A stretch of 64,000 bases of DNA, taken from NCBI RefSeq assembly GCF_004379255.2, contig NC_056049.1:15112063-15176062 (forward strand). The letters run 5' to 3'. Below the pieces are notes generated by a model, which was not told where the DNA came from, searched no databases, and saw nothing but the letters and a program-made list of their open reading frames with translations. Numbering within the stretch: the stretch's first letter is position 1; each line of letters begins with the position of its first letter. Source of the DNA: Salvia splendens. Lineage: Eukaryota; Streptophyta; Magnoliopsida; Lamiales; Lamiaceae. The position numbers were made by a program, and so were the translations under genes. Positions 1-10,374 of this stretch are shown here, in pieces.

Positions 1-1287
1 TGCGAAAAAGATACTGTGACTTGAGCATTAGGGGATTTTCTTACATTCTGCTATGATTGATTTGATTTCATGGAGGGGTTGAGCCAGTGGTAGCCGTTTC
101 TATGTTACTGATTATGTTCTGATGTGGGGTTCTAAGGCATACTCCTATGTTCTTGAGCTCATGTGTTCCTAAGTTCTCATTCTTGGCTATCTACTGTGTA
201 CTACATGATGCTAGTATGGTTTGGAGGATTTACCTCTTGTGATTGCTGAGTGAGGCTGCTCTTACTCTTGCTCGATTCCTTCCGCTTTCTCTCGGTTCTC
301 CCTCCCTCTCTTTAGCTTGTTACTTTGCTACTAAGTGGAAGGTGTTGTGGTGTGGTATAGTAACCGAGGGGCTTAGAATGTGTATAAAAACACATATCTT
401 GTAACTGAAAGCTGCAGAGGCTGAGTGTTGGCTGACCTTGCAGCATCCTTTAACTGATTTTGGTGTTTTGTGCTGCCTTGTACTCTGATTCATTCATGAA
501 TTTTGTCTTCTTTTGCAGGTGCACACTAGAGGTGGCATTGTGGGGGGCTGATTTCCGGACTATAACCGGTTTGGGTAGGGGAAGCAAGGGCTGTTACCCG
601 CAGCTTTGCAGAGTATTAGCTGGAGGGGAGCCTGCTGGCTGGAGTTTGCCTCTTTCGGTCCAACACTCACTCACCTTTCTGAAAGGTATTGTTTCCCCTT
701 CCCTTTCTTAATACATTTCTCTTGTTGTCTCTGTAAACAATTGAGGAGATCTAACGGCTGTTGAAACGAGTTGTCATAACAGCCGAGCTCTTCTTCATGT
801 TTTGATCTTTCTCTCCAGATCACGGAGTTGCCGAGCTTGGTGCCGAACTGCCGAGCTTGGTACCGAACTGCTGAGCTCCCTGCCGAACTGCCGAGCTTGG
901 TGGCGAACTGCTGAGCTTGGTGCCGAGCTATCACAATCCACCAACAGTCTCTATTCATGCAACTAGTTCTCTTTCGTGTGCTTTGGCAGGAGTTGCGACT
1001 GGCCAACGAGGCTGTCTTCCCTCGTGGTCTCGCCCTCCCGGCTCGTTTGAAAAATCTGGGGCCGAGACGGCCCGATGACGAAGGCCAAAGTAGCCCTTAG
1101 GGATTTCTAAATGTAGTAGTGTAGCTCGACTTTTATTTTCATTGTCAAAGATTGTAATTTAGTTTGAGGTTTCTGAAAATTGTAATTGTACCCTTTTTCA
1201 AGAAATAAAAATACTCTTTCATTTGTCAATAAAAGTTCTAGTATTTTATTTCATAACTCCCGAGAAACCTAAGTCTCGGCTATTACA
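1..1287 (-). mobile_element. LTR retrotransposon LTR, partial, minus orientation
   Basis: This is the outer part of an LTR whose remainder lies before the window. The last ~325 bases (about 960-1287) match 31490-31816, the end of another minus-oriented LTR, base for base over long runs. Both end in GGCTATTACA, which read on the minus strand is a TGTAAT LTR start. A perfect 6-bp stem (CCGAGA/TCTCGG with an 8-nt loop) sits just inside the end in both copies. At 1288 the sequence switches to EPRV coat-protein coding sequence, so the element inserted into copy A. The target duplication cannot be checked because the other end is outside the window. Short ORFs here have no recognisable domains. Confidence 0.75.
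829..928. repeat. 20-bp GC-rich tandem repeat inside the LTR
   Basis: Between four and five imperfect copies of a 20-bp unit of the form TGCCGAGCTTGGTGCCGAAC follow each other. The repeat is GC-rich in an otherwise AT-rich setting. It is not seen in the homologous LTR at 28576-31816. A different CCGAG-based tandem repeat occurs in the LTRs of the element at 48353-59474. Confidence 0.8.
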
Positions 1288-1345
1288 AAAACTTAGTGAG
1301 CCAAGTACCTCTAATACTAATGTCATCAGAGAAAATCATGAATCA
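1288..1345 (+). pseudogene. EPRV copy A: short coat-protein fragment
   Basis: Read in frame from 1289, this stretch encodes the same serine/threonine-rich linker found in copy D on the minus strand (KLSEPSTSNTNVIRENHES). It is followed not by the rest of the coat protein but by a rearranged segment at 1346. The frame runs into a stop at about 1396. It is a stub of the coat-protein region cut by the LTR on its left and by the rearrangement on its right. Confidence 0.75.
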
Positions 1346-1409
1346 GGCTCTGATACCACTTTGAGTCAATCCCAGATTAATTATTCCGTTATTTGAATTA
1401 GAAATATGA
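1346..1409 (-). other. Inverted EPRV leader/primer-site fragment inside coat-protein region
   Basis: GGCTCTGATACCA at 1346-1358 is the reverse complement of the tRNA-Met primer-binding site TGGTATCAGAGCC. The ~50 bases that follow match 60734-60790, the leader side of the primer site in copy D, almost exactly. So a piece of viral leader sits inverted within coat-protein sequence. Junctions fall at short matches: TCTGA on the left and about AGTTATGATGG on the right. This is a template-switch or end-joining scar, not a functional primer site. Confidence 0.8.
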
Positions 1410-3155
1410 ATGAAGAGTTATGATGGAAATGCAATAACAGAATGGAACATAGATGGAAAATCTGAATATGAAATCCTTAACACTTTACAAGAAATGGGAA
1501 TGGCAAAAATTGCTTATAGGTACAATGGAATTTCTGAAAAAGAAGCTTGTATCCTTCTTGTTAATGGTTTTACCGGCCAATTAAAAAATTGGTGGGATAA
1601 TGCCTTAGATCTTGGAAGCAAGGAACAAATTTTAAACCATGTTGTGAGTATTGAAGACCAAGACGGAGAAATAAAAGAAACAAGCGATGCTTGTGTCTTC
1701 CTGGTAGTCACTATTTCAATGTATTTTATAGGAAACCCAAGAGAGAAATATAATAGTTCTTCTATTGTCCTGACTAATCTTAGATGCCCCTCCTTATCTG
1801 ATTATAGGTGGTATAAAGATGTCTTCATAACAAAGGTTCTCAAAAGGAATGATTGCAATCAAGCTTTCTGGAAAGAAAGGTTCATTGCAGGATTACCCAA
1901 ACTTTTTAGTGAAAGAATAATACAGAAAGTCAAAGATGATATAGATTCTGAGAATATTCCTTTTGAAAATATTACGTTCGGGCAATTATTTGCTTTCATC
2001 AAGAAAGAAGGCTTAGCCCTATGTATGGAAATAAAAATACAAAACAAATATAGAAAAGATAAACAAAAAGAGAAGAGTGAATTAGGATGCTTCTGCGAGA
2101 TGTTTGGGATTGAAAAGATTGAAGCCCCTTCTTCTAGAATTAAAAGGAAGAATAGAAAGTTTAAAAAAGAATCACAAAAGTCTGAATATAAACCTTACAA
2201 AAATAAATTTAGGAGAACAAAACCTAAAAGAACTTATAAACCTACCAATGATAAGGGGAAAAGTGATATAAAATGTTGGTATTGTAAAAAATTAGGATAC
2301 ACTGAAGAACAATGTTGGAAGAAAAAGAAGAAGAACATTAGACTAATAAGCAAACAAATCAATAATCTTTTAAGAGAAAAGGATAACTCTTCTAACTCAG
2401 AAAGTGAATCCAATCAAGAAATGGAAGAGATGCTAAATACCTCTGACGAAAGTGATTATCATAGTAGTTTTGAACATGAAAAAGATATTTGCAAAAATTG
2501 TATCCAAGTCATCTCTAAAGAAAAGAAAGAAGTCATCTTTGACCTTATCCAAGAAATCCCAGATACCGATATAAGAGATAATTACCTTAATAAATTAAAA
2601 GATTTACTTCTTGAAGAACCCTCTACTTCCAAAAAGATAAACATCAGTGAACAATTTAGTCTAAATAAACTTTGGGACAAATATCCCTATCATAGCATAT
2701 CTATACAAATAACAACAAAAGACCTCCAAAGTGAAATTAATAGCCTTAAAAAGCAAATCAATAAAGAATTTTATGAATTAAAAGAAAACGACTTTGAAAT
2801 AGAAACAAGACTCTCTATTATTGAAAATAATAAAGAAATTGGTAACTGGAAGGATCTTGATCCAGAAAATAATTCTATAAAAGTCATCCGAGAAATTGAA
2901 TATCAAAAATGGCATATTAATATCACCCTTGCTGTTAATGACTTCAAAACCAGTATTATGGCCCTAGTTGATTCAGGAGCTGACCATAATATTATCAGAG
3001 AAGGAATAGTCCCTACTAAGTATTGTGACAAGTCCAAAGAAAAACTTTATACTGCTAACAATAACCTACTAAAAATTAAATACAAACTCTCTAAAGCTCA
3101 TATTTGTAATAAGCCTGGCATGTGGATCCATTTCCGGCATACAACGTCGATATGA
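1410..3155 (+). pseudogene. EPRV copy A: coat protein (5'-truncated) and start of aspartic protease
   Basis: The open frame encodes the C-terminal part of the viral coat protein and the first half of the aspartic protease of a caulimovirid polyprotein. It aligns throughout with 13519-15165 of copy C. The ATG at 1410 is a by-product of the inverted fragment in front of it, so the real N-terminus is missing. The zinc knuckle near residue 290 reads C-x2-C-x4-Y-x4-C: the usual His is Tyr (CWYCKKLGYTEEQC), where copy C keeps His. The protease Asp-Ser-Gly motif (LVDSGAD) is near residue 521. The frame leaves viral sequence at about 3114 through a foreign insertion and stops soon after. Dead copy; family assignment is firm, genus is not. 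Confidence 0.85.
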
Positions 3156-3245
3156 TAAGGCATCGGATTCCGCGCCGTGAAGAAGCAGGGACCTGAGATC
3201 GAAACCGTCATCGATGAATAGATAGAGAAATTGCTTAAGAGATGG
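3114..3245. other. ~130-bp non-viral insertion in the copy A protease
   Basis: Viral sequence is continuous up to about 3113 and resumes at about 3246, where it matches 7438 onward in copy B. The bases between are distinctly GC-richer than the flanking viral DNA and match nothing else I can find in the window. One frame is open for about 20 codons but ends in a stop. There is no clear terminal repeat or target duplication, so it is better described as captured filler DNA than as a transposon. Confidence 0.65.
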
Positions 3246-5007
3246 CTACTGTTTCAAGAATATCTTTACTATTGTTGAAGATATCACATATAATATGATT
3301 CTTGGAACGCCTTTCCTAACTCAAATTTATCCTTTCTATGTCAGTGATAGTGGTATTACCACCAAAGTTCAGGGAAGAGAAATAAATTTTAAATTCATCT
3401 CTCCCATTAAAAAGCAAGAAATTCTTAATCTTCAGAATAACTCTATATTTAGACAAATTAATAATATTACCCAAAAATGAAAACAAATTAATTTTCTAAA
3501 AGAAGAATTACCTTTTCAAAGAATTGAAGACCAACTTAGAACTCCTAAGATCATATCAAAGATTAAAGAAATCGAAAATAACTTTGTCAAACGAGTTTGT
3601 AATGAAATACCTAATGCCTTATGGGATAGAAAGCACCATGTCATTGAACTACCTTATGAAAAGGGTTTCAATGAAGATAATATCCCGACAAAATCAAGAC
3701 CTATCCAAATGAACCAAGAACTCTTAGAAATTTGTAAAAAGGAGATTAAAGAATTATTAGATAAAAAACTTATAAGACCTTCAAAATCTCCTTGGAGTTG
3801 CTCTGCCTTCTATGTAATTAAACAAGCAGAGCTTGAAAGAGGAACACCTAGGCTAGTCATAAATTACAAACCTCTTAATAAAGTTCTACAGTGGATTATG
3901 TACCCTATCCCCAACAAAAGGGATTTAATAGGAAGACTCTTTAATGCTAAGATTTTTTCCAAATTTGACCTTAAGTCTGGATTTTGGCAAATCCAAATCT
4001 CTGAAAAAGATAGATATAAAACAGCCTTCACAGTTCCTTTCGGACATTATGAATGGAATGTCATGCCTTTTGGCCTAAAAAATGCCCCTTCAGAATTTCA
4101 AAAAATCATGAATGATATCATGAATCCTCTTAGTCATTTTAGTATTGTCTATATCGATGATATTTTAATCTTCTCCCAAGATATTGATCAACATATCAAA
4201 CATTTGGACACTCTCTTAAAAACCATAGAAAAAAATGGATTAGCTATATCCACCCCCAAATTAAAATTATTCCGAACTAATGTTAGATTTTTAGGACATG
4301 AAATTAGCAAAGGAACTTTCAAACCTATTAGTAGGTCGATTTCCTTTACAGATAAATTCCCTGATGAAATCAAAGATAAAAATCAATTACAGAGATTCTT
4401 AGGATGCATGAATTACATTTCAGACTTTTTCCCTAATCTTAGGGAGACCTGTAAACCTCTTTACCAAAGGCTTAGGAAAGACCCCCCTAATTGGACAGAA
4501 GAACACACTAATATTATCAAAACCATAAAACAAGAAGTAAAAACTCTTCCGTGCTTAGGCATCCCCAATCCAAAAGCCTTTATGATCATAGAAACAGATG
4601 CCTCAAATCTAGGTTATGGAGGAATTTTAAAACAAAAAATTAATTCAAAAGAACAATTAGTTAGATACCACTCGGGAATCTGGAATAATACACAGATAAA
4701 TTATTCCGTTATCAAAAAAGAAATTTTATCCATAGTTTTATGCATTTCAAAATTTCAAGATGACCTTTACAATAAAAAGTTCTTACTCAGAATAGATTTC
4801 AAATCAGCAAAAGAAGTTCTTACGAAAGATGTTCAAAATATTGTTTCAAAACAAATATTTGCCAGATGGCAAGCTATTCTTTCTGTTTTTGATTTTGAAA
4901 TTGAATTTATAAAAGGAGAAAACAATTCTCTACCCGATTTTCTAACTAGAGAATTTTTACAAGGGAACAGTAATGGACTCTACAAGGAAGAAAATACAAA
5001 GTGCTAA
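3246..5007 (+). pseudogene. EPRV copy A: protease end, reverse transcriptase and RNase H
   Basis: This encodes the end of the aspartic protease (MILGTPFL), the reverse transcriptase and the RNase H of a caulimovirid. RT motifs include KFDLKSGFWQIQI, FGLKNAPSEFQ and the catalytic YIDD box (about 4150). RNase H starts with an ETDAS motif near 4590, and the frame ends with a DFLTREFL-type tail. One in-frame TGA at 3478-3480 replaces a CAA seen in copy B; otherwise the frame is open to 5007. Together with the upstream insertion this makes the copy unable to give a full polyprotein. It overlaps the next ORF by 35 nt. Confidence 0.9.
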
Positions 5008-6169
5008 AGACTATGAAGTCTTCTCTTCAAAACTTACCTCAAAAGCCCTTGTTTCACCCACAACTCCTGTCACTCCTCAAAAATCCAATCAAATTATCCC
5101 AAACAGATTCTCTCCAATCCAAAATATACCAGAAATTCCTTATAAAACGGTTCTTGCTTCAAACCTGCCAAAACCCACTAATATCCAAATCCCAAACACT
5201 CCTGAGGTATACAAATATACTGCCAAAGATTGGCATGATGATTGTGAGATGACTTCTTTTTCTGAATATCCAGCGACTCATTCTCAAAAAGATTTTATCA
5301 GAAATCATTTTCCAAATCCTTCCCAATTTTGGGAATCCGACGATCGTTTGAAAGATCAAAAGTATTATGAGTTTATTCTAGTGGATTCTGATTCAGTAGA
5401 AATAACTCATAATTACGATAGATCTAAAGAAATTGAATACTCAAAATGTGTTATCAAAAGAGTACATACTCTCACCACTTTTGGTGGTCAAAATGAATTC
5501 AAAATATTCCCAGTCAACCACCCAGCTCAGGGGTATAATTACATTGATTATAAGAATGCTTGGTTTAGAGCTTTTCTAGTTAGACCCTTCAACCACTCTT
5601 GGTTCATAACTTTCCACCACAACTGTGATAAACAACCTCCTGTCTGGTTTGTTGATTGGTGGAGAAAAATGGGGTCTTCTATCCAAATTCTTCCTCTTCA
5701 AATTCAAGAAGGTTTTAAGGTCTTTGCAGAGTTTTCAACTCTAAAAAATTATCAAAAGTTCATCATCTTCCACGCTGAATTCAAGATTCCTTGGATTTTT
5801 GCATGGGATTTCAATTTTGAAAAAATTTATCCAGACCCTACCCCTTATTCTTTGACAAGGGTCTATAAAGTCAAATGGTGGTCGAGGTTCCAAAATCATA
5901 TTGGAACTGAACTGGCCGTTATGCATTTTTTAAACACTGGTGAAAAAGTGGTTTATCAAAAAATGATAAAGGAAAAGAAAAAACAGGAACAGCCAAGAAG
6001 GCCAGCAGTCCAGAACCGAAAATTGAAAGTTATATGGATCATCTTCCAGATAATATCAAGAAAGAATTCTTTGAATATCTGGCGCAAAAGTCTGTCTCTT
6101 CAAGATCAAAATCTGAAGAATCTGTCTCCTCAGACCCTATAAGGGATCAAGACCCTTATGAATTTTAAA
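4973..6169 (+). pseudogene. EPRV copy A: ORF3, unknown function, frameshifted near the end
   Basis: The ATG at 4973 lies inside the end of the RNase H frame. The product is homologous along its length to the 403-aa ORF3 of copy B (9163-10374), with a tryptophan- and aromatic-rich core around DYKNAWFRAF, WWRKMGSSIQ and WSRFQNHIG. A frameshift at about 5990 puts the last ~55 codons out of frame, so the frame opened at 4973 stops at 6142 with an unrelated tail. In the other frame the expected ending (SEESVSSDP) continues to TAA at about 6169. The position downstream of RT/RNase H is where caulimovirids often encode the transactivator/inclusion protein, but I see no motif proving that role. Confidence 0.75.
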
Positions 6170-6179
6170 TTTTCAGGGA

Positions 6180-6475
6180 AACAGCGATCAAAGAGCAAAA
6201 CAGAAGAATCAAGATTATCCACATAATACTTGCTGCATAGATATGCCGAGAAGACACGACTTATATAATAATGATTATGGTATAGAAATAAAAAGATTAG
6301 AAGCAGAAATCAGAGAGCAAAGAAGAAGGATCAGAGCTTTCCATAAAATTAGACGGAGCAGAAGCAAATCTTTTTGTTGTTGGGATAATGATGAAGATTG
6401 GTAAAGAGAGCAAATTATTGAAGGATGTAAAAGGAGAATTAGAATTATCCATATAATACTTGCTGCTTAGCGGAC
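6180..6475 (+). pseudogene. EPRV copy A: remains of small ORF4 and ORF5
   Basis: Two short reading frames end in nearly the same peptide. The first ends IKIIHIILAA and stops at about 6240. The second begins with ATG at 6243, is interrupted by a TAA after NDEDW, and resumes to end IRIIHIILAA with TAG at about 6471. The second matches ORF5 of copy B in its acidic DEDW/DEEW patch and C-terminus. The first is only a stub of ORF4. The shared ending across copies argues these are real viral genes now decayed. Confidence 0.65.
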
Positions 6476-6633
6476 AAAACCAATGCCTCAAAATTCAAAA
6501 TCAAAAGTTACCACAAAAGTGGTGGTCCCCTTGGAGGCAACTTTTGTTCTTTTGTGAATTCTCTTGGGAATTGTGGCATGACAGCTTTTGATCTTGTGGT
6601 ATAATTTGTGTATAATTTGTGTATTTTGTGCAG
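6476..6633 (+). promoter_or_regulatory. EPRV copy A: truncated intergenic region
   Basis: AT-rich sequence follows the small ORFs where copies B and C have the pregenomic RNA promoter. It contains TATAATTT-type runs around 6600-6625 and a small hairpin (CCAC/GTGG near 6520). At about 6634 it jumps into the middle of a movement-protein sequence, so primer site, leader and movement-protein start are all missing. Promoter activity is uncertain. Confidence 0.4.
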
Positions 6634-7033
6634 TGTTTTAACTGCTGTCCAAATTTCTCTGTCGATCTCACAGATCCCATGATCCTTGAATCTCTCATCC
6701 TTGATGTACAAATTCAAGGGGATGAGTTTCATGTATGTAAAAACTTTGTTGTCATGTTTAGAGTCTATCTTAGAGTAATGACGTCTAATCTGAATCCTAA
6801 ATTCAGTAAGAATCCCTTTTCAAAAGGAGAAACTATCCTTCTGCAGGTTGATGCTGAGCAGTCCTCAACCTATACTCCTAAAAGACTAAAATGGGATGAA
6901 ATTACTATCCCAAGTCAGTTTACTAAAATAGAACCTCAGGCTCCTAGAAACTTAGAAAAAACAAAAACCATCTCAGATCATTGAGGAACCAAATGGCACT
7001 ATAACTGTCAAATTTGATAGAACAAATTCTTTG
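6634..7033 (+). pseudogene. EPRV movement-protein fragment
   Basis: About 400 bases match 12063-12457 of copy C with only a handful of differences. They cover the C-terminal half of the movement-protein core, including the SVDLTDPMILESL segment. A 1-base difference near 6962 changes the frame, and the fragment ends abruptly at about 7033. Near-identity to copy C means it was duplicated from the B/C lineage rather than from copy A. Confidence 0.85.
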
Positions 7034-7437
7034 AGGAAATATTCTTATTTTTAAGTTTTTGTATTATTCTTTCACTAAACAGTTTGGGTAATCCTGCTAT
7101 GAATCTTTCTTTCCAAAAGGCTTGATTACAATCATTTCTTTTGAGGACATGAGTTATGAAGACATCTTTATACCATCTGTAATCGGATAAGGAAGGGCAT
7201 CTTAGATTATTTAAAACCATAGAGGAGCTATTATATTCTTCCCTAGGGTTTCCGACAAAATACATGGAGATGGTAATAATAAGGAAATCACAAGCATCGC
7301 TTGCTTCATGTATTTCACCATCTTGATCTTCGGTATTAACAATATGATTAAGAATTTCTTCCTTGCTTTCTAGGCTTAACGCATTATCCCACCAATTTTT
7401 AAGTTGGCCTGTAAAACCATTAACAAGGAGGACACAA
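7034..7437 (-). pseudogene. EPRV coat-protein fragment, inverted
   Basis: On the minus strand this reads as coat-protein sequence almost identical to about 13648-14045 of copy C (for example YRWYKDVFIT and ERFIAGLPKLFSER). It lies head-to-head with the protease/RT of copy B, which starts at 7438, and tail-to-tail with the movement-protein fragment before it. Both joins are abrupt. The arrangement is a rearranged viral concatemer. Confidence 0.9.
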
Positions 7438-9176
7438 GCTTCTGTTTTAGAAATATTTTTACAATTGTTGAAGATATCACCTACAATATGATTCTGGGAA
7501 CACCTTTCCTAACTCAAATCTATCCTTTTAGTGTTGATGATAGTGGCATTACTACCAATATCCAAGGAAGAAAATTAAAATTTAATTTCATCTCCCCCAT
7601 TTTGAAACAAGAAATCCTTAACCTTCAAAGAAGTTCTATCTTTAAACAAATCAATAAGATAACCCAAAAACAAAAACAAATAAGTTATCTTAAAGAAGAA
7701 ATTCCTTTCCAAAAAATTGAAGAGCAACTCAAAAATCCTAGGTTTGTTTCAAAAATCAAAGAAATAGAAAGTAGTTTTATCAAAAGGGTTTGTAATGAAG
7801 TCCCCAATGCTTTCTGGGAAAGAAAGCATCATGTGATTAATTTACCTTATGAAGAAGATTTCCACGAAAGTAAAATCCCTACGAAGTCAAGACCCATTCA
7901 AATGAATCAGGAACTTCTTGAAGTTTGTAAAAAAGAAGTTAAAGACTTACTTGATAAGAAACTTATTAGACCCTCAAATTCTCCCTGGAGCTGTTCTGCT
8001 TTCTATGTCATGAAACAGGCAGAATTAGAAAGGGGAACTCCCAGACTTGTTATTAATTATAAACCCCTCAATAATGTTTTACAATGGATTAGGCATCCAA
8101 TTCCTAATAAAAGAGATCTGATAAACAGGCTTTATAATGCAAAAATATTTTCCAAATTCGATCTTAAATCTGGATTTTGGCAAATTCAAATTGCTGAGAA
8201 TGATAGATATAAAACAGCCTTCACAGTTCCCTTTGGACATTATGAATGGAATGTAATGCCTTTCGGTCTCAAAAATGCTCCTTCGGAATTTCAAAAAATT
8301 ATGAATGATATCTTAAATCCTCACAGTCAATTTAGCATTGTCTACATAGATGATGTTCTGATCTTTTCCCAAGATCTTGATCAACATATAAAACATTTAG
8401 GAATTTTCTTAAGAACCATTGAGAGAAATGGATTAGTTATTTCTACTCCAAAAATGAAACTTTTCCAAACTAATATAAGATTCTTAGGGCATGAGATTGA
8501 AAAGGGAGCTTTCAGACCCATCAGTAGATCCATATCCTTCACAGACAAATTCCCTGATGAGATAAAAGATAAGAATCAATTACAAAGATTTTTAGGATGT
8601 CTAAATTACATCTCAGATTTCTTTCCTAACCTTAGGGAGACTTGTAAACCTCTCTATCAAAGACTTAGGAAAAATCCTTCAAATTGGAGAGAAGAACATA
8701 CCAATGTGGTTAAAACCATAAAACAACAGGTCAAAACTCTACCTTGCTTAGGTATTCCTAATCCAAAAGCCTTCATGATTATTGAAACGGATGCTTCGAA
8801 CATAGGCTATGGGGGGATATTAAAACAAAAATTGGATTCAAAAGAACAACTGGTAAGATACCATTCTGGTATCTGGAATAATGCGCAAATGAATTATTCT
8901 GTTATTAAAAAAGAAATTTTATCCATAGTTTTATGCATTCAAAAATTTCAAGATGACCTTTATAACAAAAGGTTTTTAATCAGAATTGATTGCAAATCTG
9001 CAAAAGAAGTCCTTACAAAAGATGTTCAAAATATTGTCTCAAAACAAATCTTTGCCAGATGGCAAGCCATTTTATCTGTCTTTGATTTTGAAATTGAGTT
9101 CATAAAAGGAGAAAATAATTCTCTACCTGATTTTCTAACCAGAGAGTTTTTACAAGGTCGCAATGACGGACTCTAG
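7438..9176 (+). CDS. EPRV copy B: protease end, reverse transcriptase and RNase H
   Basis: An uninterrupted frame encodes the distal aspartic protease, reverse transcriptase and RNase H of a caulimovirid, which copies the pregenomic RNA into DNA and degrades the RNA. The open frame formally starts at an ATG at 7404, but the first ~11 codons come from the inverted coat-protein fragment; viral sequence starts at 7438. Counting from 7404, FDLKSGFWQIQI is near residue 251, the YIDD catalytic box near 312 and the RNase H ETDAS motif near 458. The frame ends with GENNSLPDFLTREFL. It overlaps ORF3 by 14 nt. The N-terminal catalytic half of the protease is absent here but is present at the far end of copy C, as expected for one circularly permuted genome. 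Confidence 0.9.
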
Positions 9177-10374
9177 GATGTCCAAGAAACAAAGTGTCAA
9201 AGATTATGAAATCTTCCCCTCAAATAAAACCTCAAAGGCCTTGGTTTCATCCTCGGCTCCCCTCACTCCTCAAAAACCCAATCAAAGACACCTTTCAAAT
9301 CAAATTATTTCAAACAGATTTTCCCCACTTCAAAATACTCCCGAAATCCCTTATAATACTGTCCTTACCTCAAATATTCCAAAGTCCACCAATATTCAAA
9401 TCCCTAATGCTCCTGAAGAGTTCAAATATTTTCCAAAAGAGTGGCATGAAGATTGTGGGATGACCCCTTTCACTGATTTTCCAGCCAAACTCTCTCAAAC
9501 TAATTTCATAAGAAACCGTTTTCCAAACTCTTCCCAACTCTGGGAATCAGATGATTGCCTAAAAGACCAAAAGTATTATGAGTTTATTCTTGTTGATTCT
9601 GATTCAGTTGAGATAACTCATAACTACAATAGATCCAAAGAAATTGAGTATTCAAAATGCATTATCAAAAAAGTCCATACCACGACCACCTTTGGTGGCC
9701 TTAGTGAATTCAAAACTTTCAATCACCCAGCTCAGGGGTATAATTATATCGACTATAAGAATGCTTGGTTCAGAGCTTTCTTATTAAGATATTATAACCA
9801 CTCCTGGTTCATGGCCTTTCACCATAACTGTGAAAAACAATTTCCAATTTGGTTTTCTGATTGGTGGAGGAAAATGGGATCTTCTATCCAGATTCTTCCT
9901 CTTGAAGTTCAAAAGGGTTTCCACGCCTTTGCGGAATACTCTACCTTCAAAAATTTTCAAAAATTTATCATGTTCCATGCTGAGTTCAAAGTACCTTGGA
10001 TCTTTTCCTGGGATTTCTACTTTGAGAAAATCTATCCGGACCCTTCTCCTTACTCTTTAACAAGAGTCTTCAGAATCAAATGGTGGGCTAGGTTTCAAAA
10101 TCATATTGGAGCTGAACTGGCTGTCAAACAATTCTTTACCACTGGTGAAAAGGTGGTTTTCCAAAGAGAACAGAAAGGAAAAGATAAAGCAGAAAAACCA
10201 GAAAAATTTAGCAACACAGAATCAAAACCTGGAAGTTTCATGGATAACCTCCCAGAACATCTCAAAAGAGATTTCTTTGAATTTTTGGCTCAAAAGTCTG
10301 TCTCTTCAAAATCCAAGTCTGAAGAATCGGTCTCTTCTGATCCTATTGGGGATCAAGACCCCTTTGATTTCTGA
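9163..10374 (+). CDS. EPRV copy B: ORF3, 403 aa, unknown function
   Basis: This intact frame starts inside the RNase H stop region and ends in a TGA that overlaps the ATG of the next ORF (TGATG at 10372). The N-terminal ~80 residues are rich in Ser, Thr, Pro and Asn and look disordered. The middle (about 90-310) is a folded-looking domain rich in Trp, Phe and Tyr with repeated FH/WF motifs (QGYNYIDYKNAWF, SWFMAFHHNC, KWWARFQNHIG). The C-terminus is charged and Ser-rich. It is well conserved with copy A, so it was under selection in the virus. The position matches that of the caulimovirid transactivator/inclusion protein, but no diagnostic motif was found; an assembly or movement accessory is equally possible. 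Confidence 0.75.
   Translation: MTDSRMSKKQSVKDYEIFPSNKTSKALVSSSAPLTPQKPNQRHLSNQIISNRFSPLQNTPEIPYNTVLTSNIPKSTNIQIPNAPEEFKYFPKEWHEDCGMTPFTDFPAKLSQTNFIRNRFPNSSQLWESDDCLKDQKYYEFILVDSDSVEITHNYNRSKEIEYSKCIIKKVHTTTTFGGLSEFKTFNHPAQGYNYIDYKNAWFRAFLLRYYNHSWFMAFHHNCEKQFPIWFSDWWRKMGSSIQILPLEVQKGFHAFAEYSTFKNFQKFIMFHAEFKVPWIFSWDFYFEKIYPDPSPYSLTRVFRIKWWARFQNHIGAELAVKQFFTTGEKVVFQREQKGKDKAEKPEKFSNTESKPGSFMDNLPEHLKRDFFEFLAQKSVSSKSKSEESVSSDPIGDQDPFDF

Noticed and set aside
460..1006. Small ORFs and splice-like sites (TTTTGCAG, TTTGGCAG) at the window start, looking like a host gene
   Set aside because: The region is homologous to the LTR at 28576-31816 and ends exactly at the shared LTR terminus.
1255..1287. 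Helitron 3' end (hairpin near terminus)
   Set aside because: The end is ACA not CTRR, and the matching copy has a tRNA-Met primer site beside its other end, which identifies an LTR.
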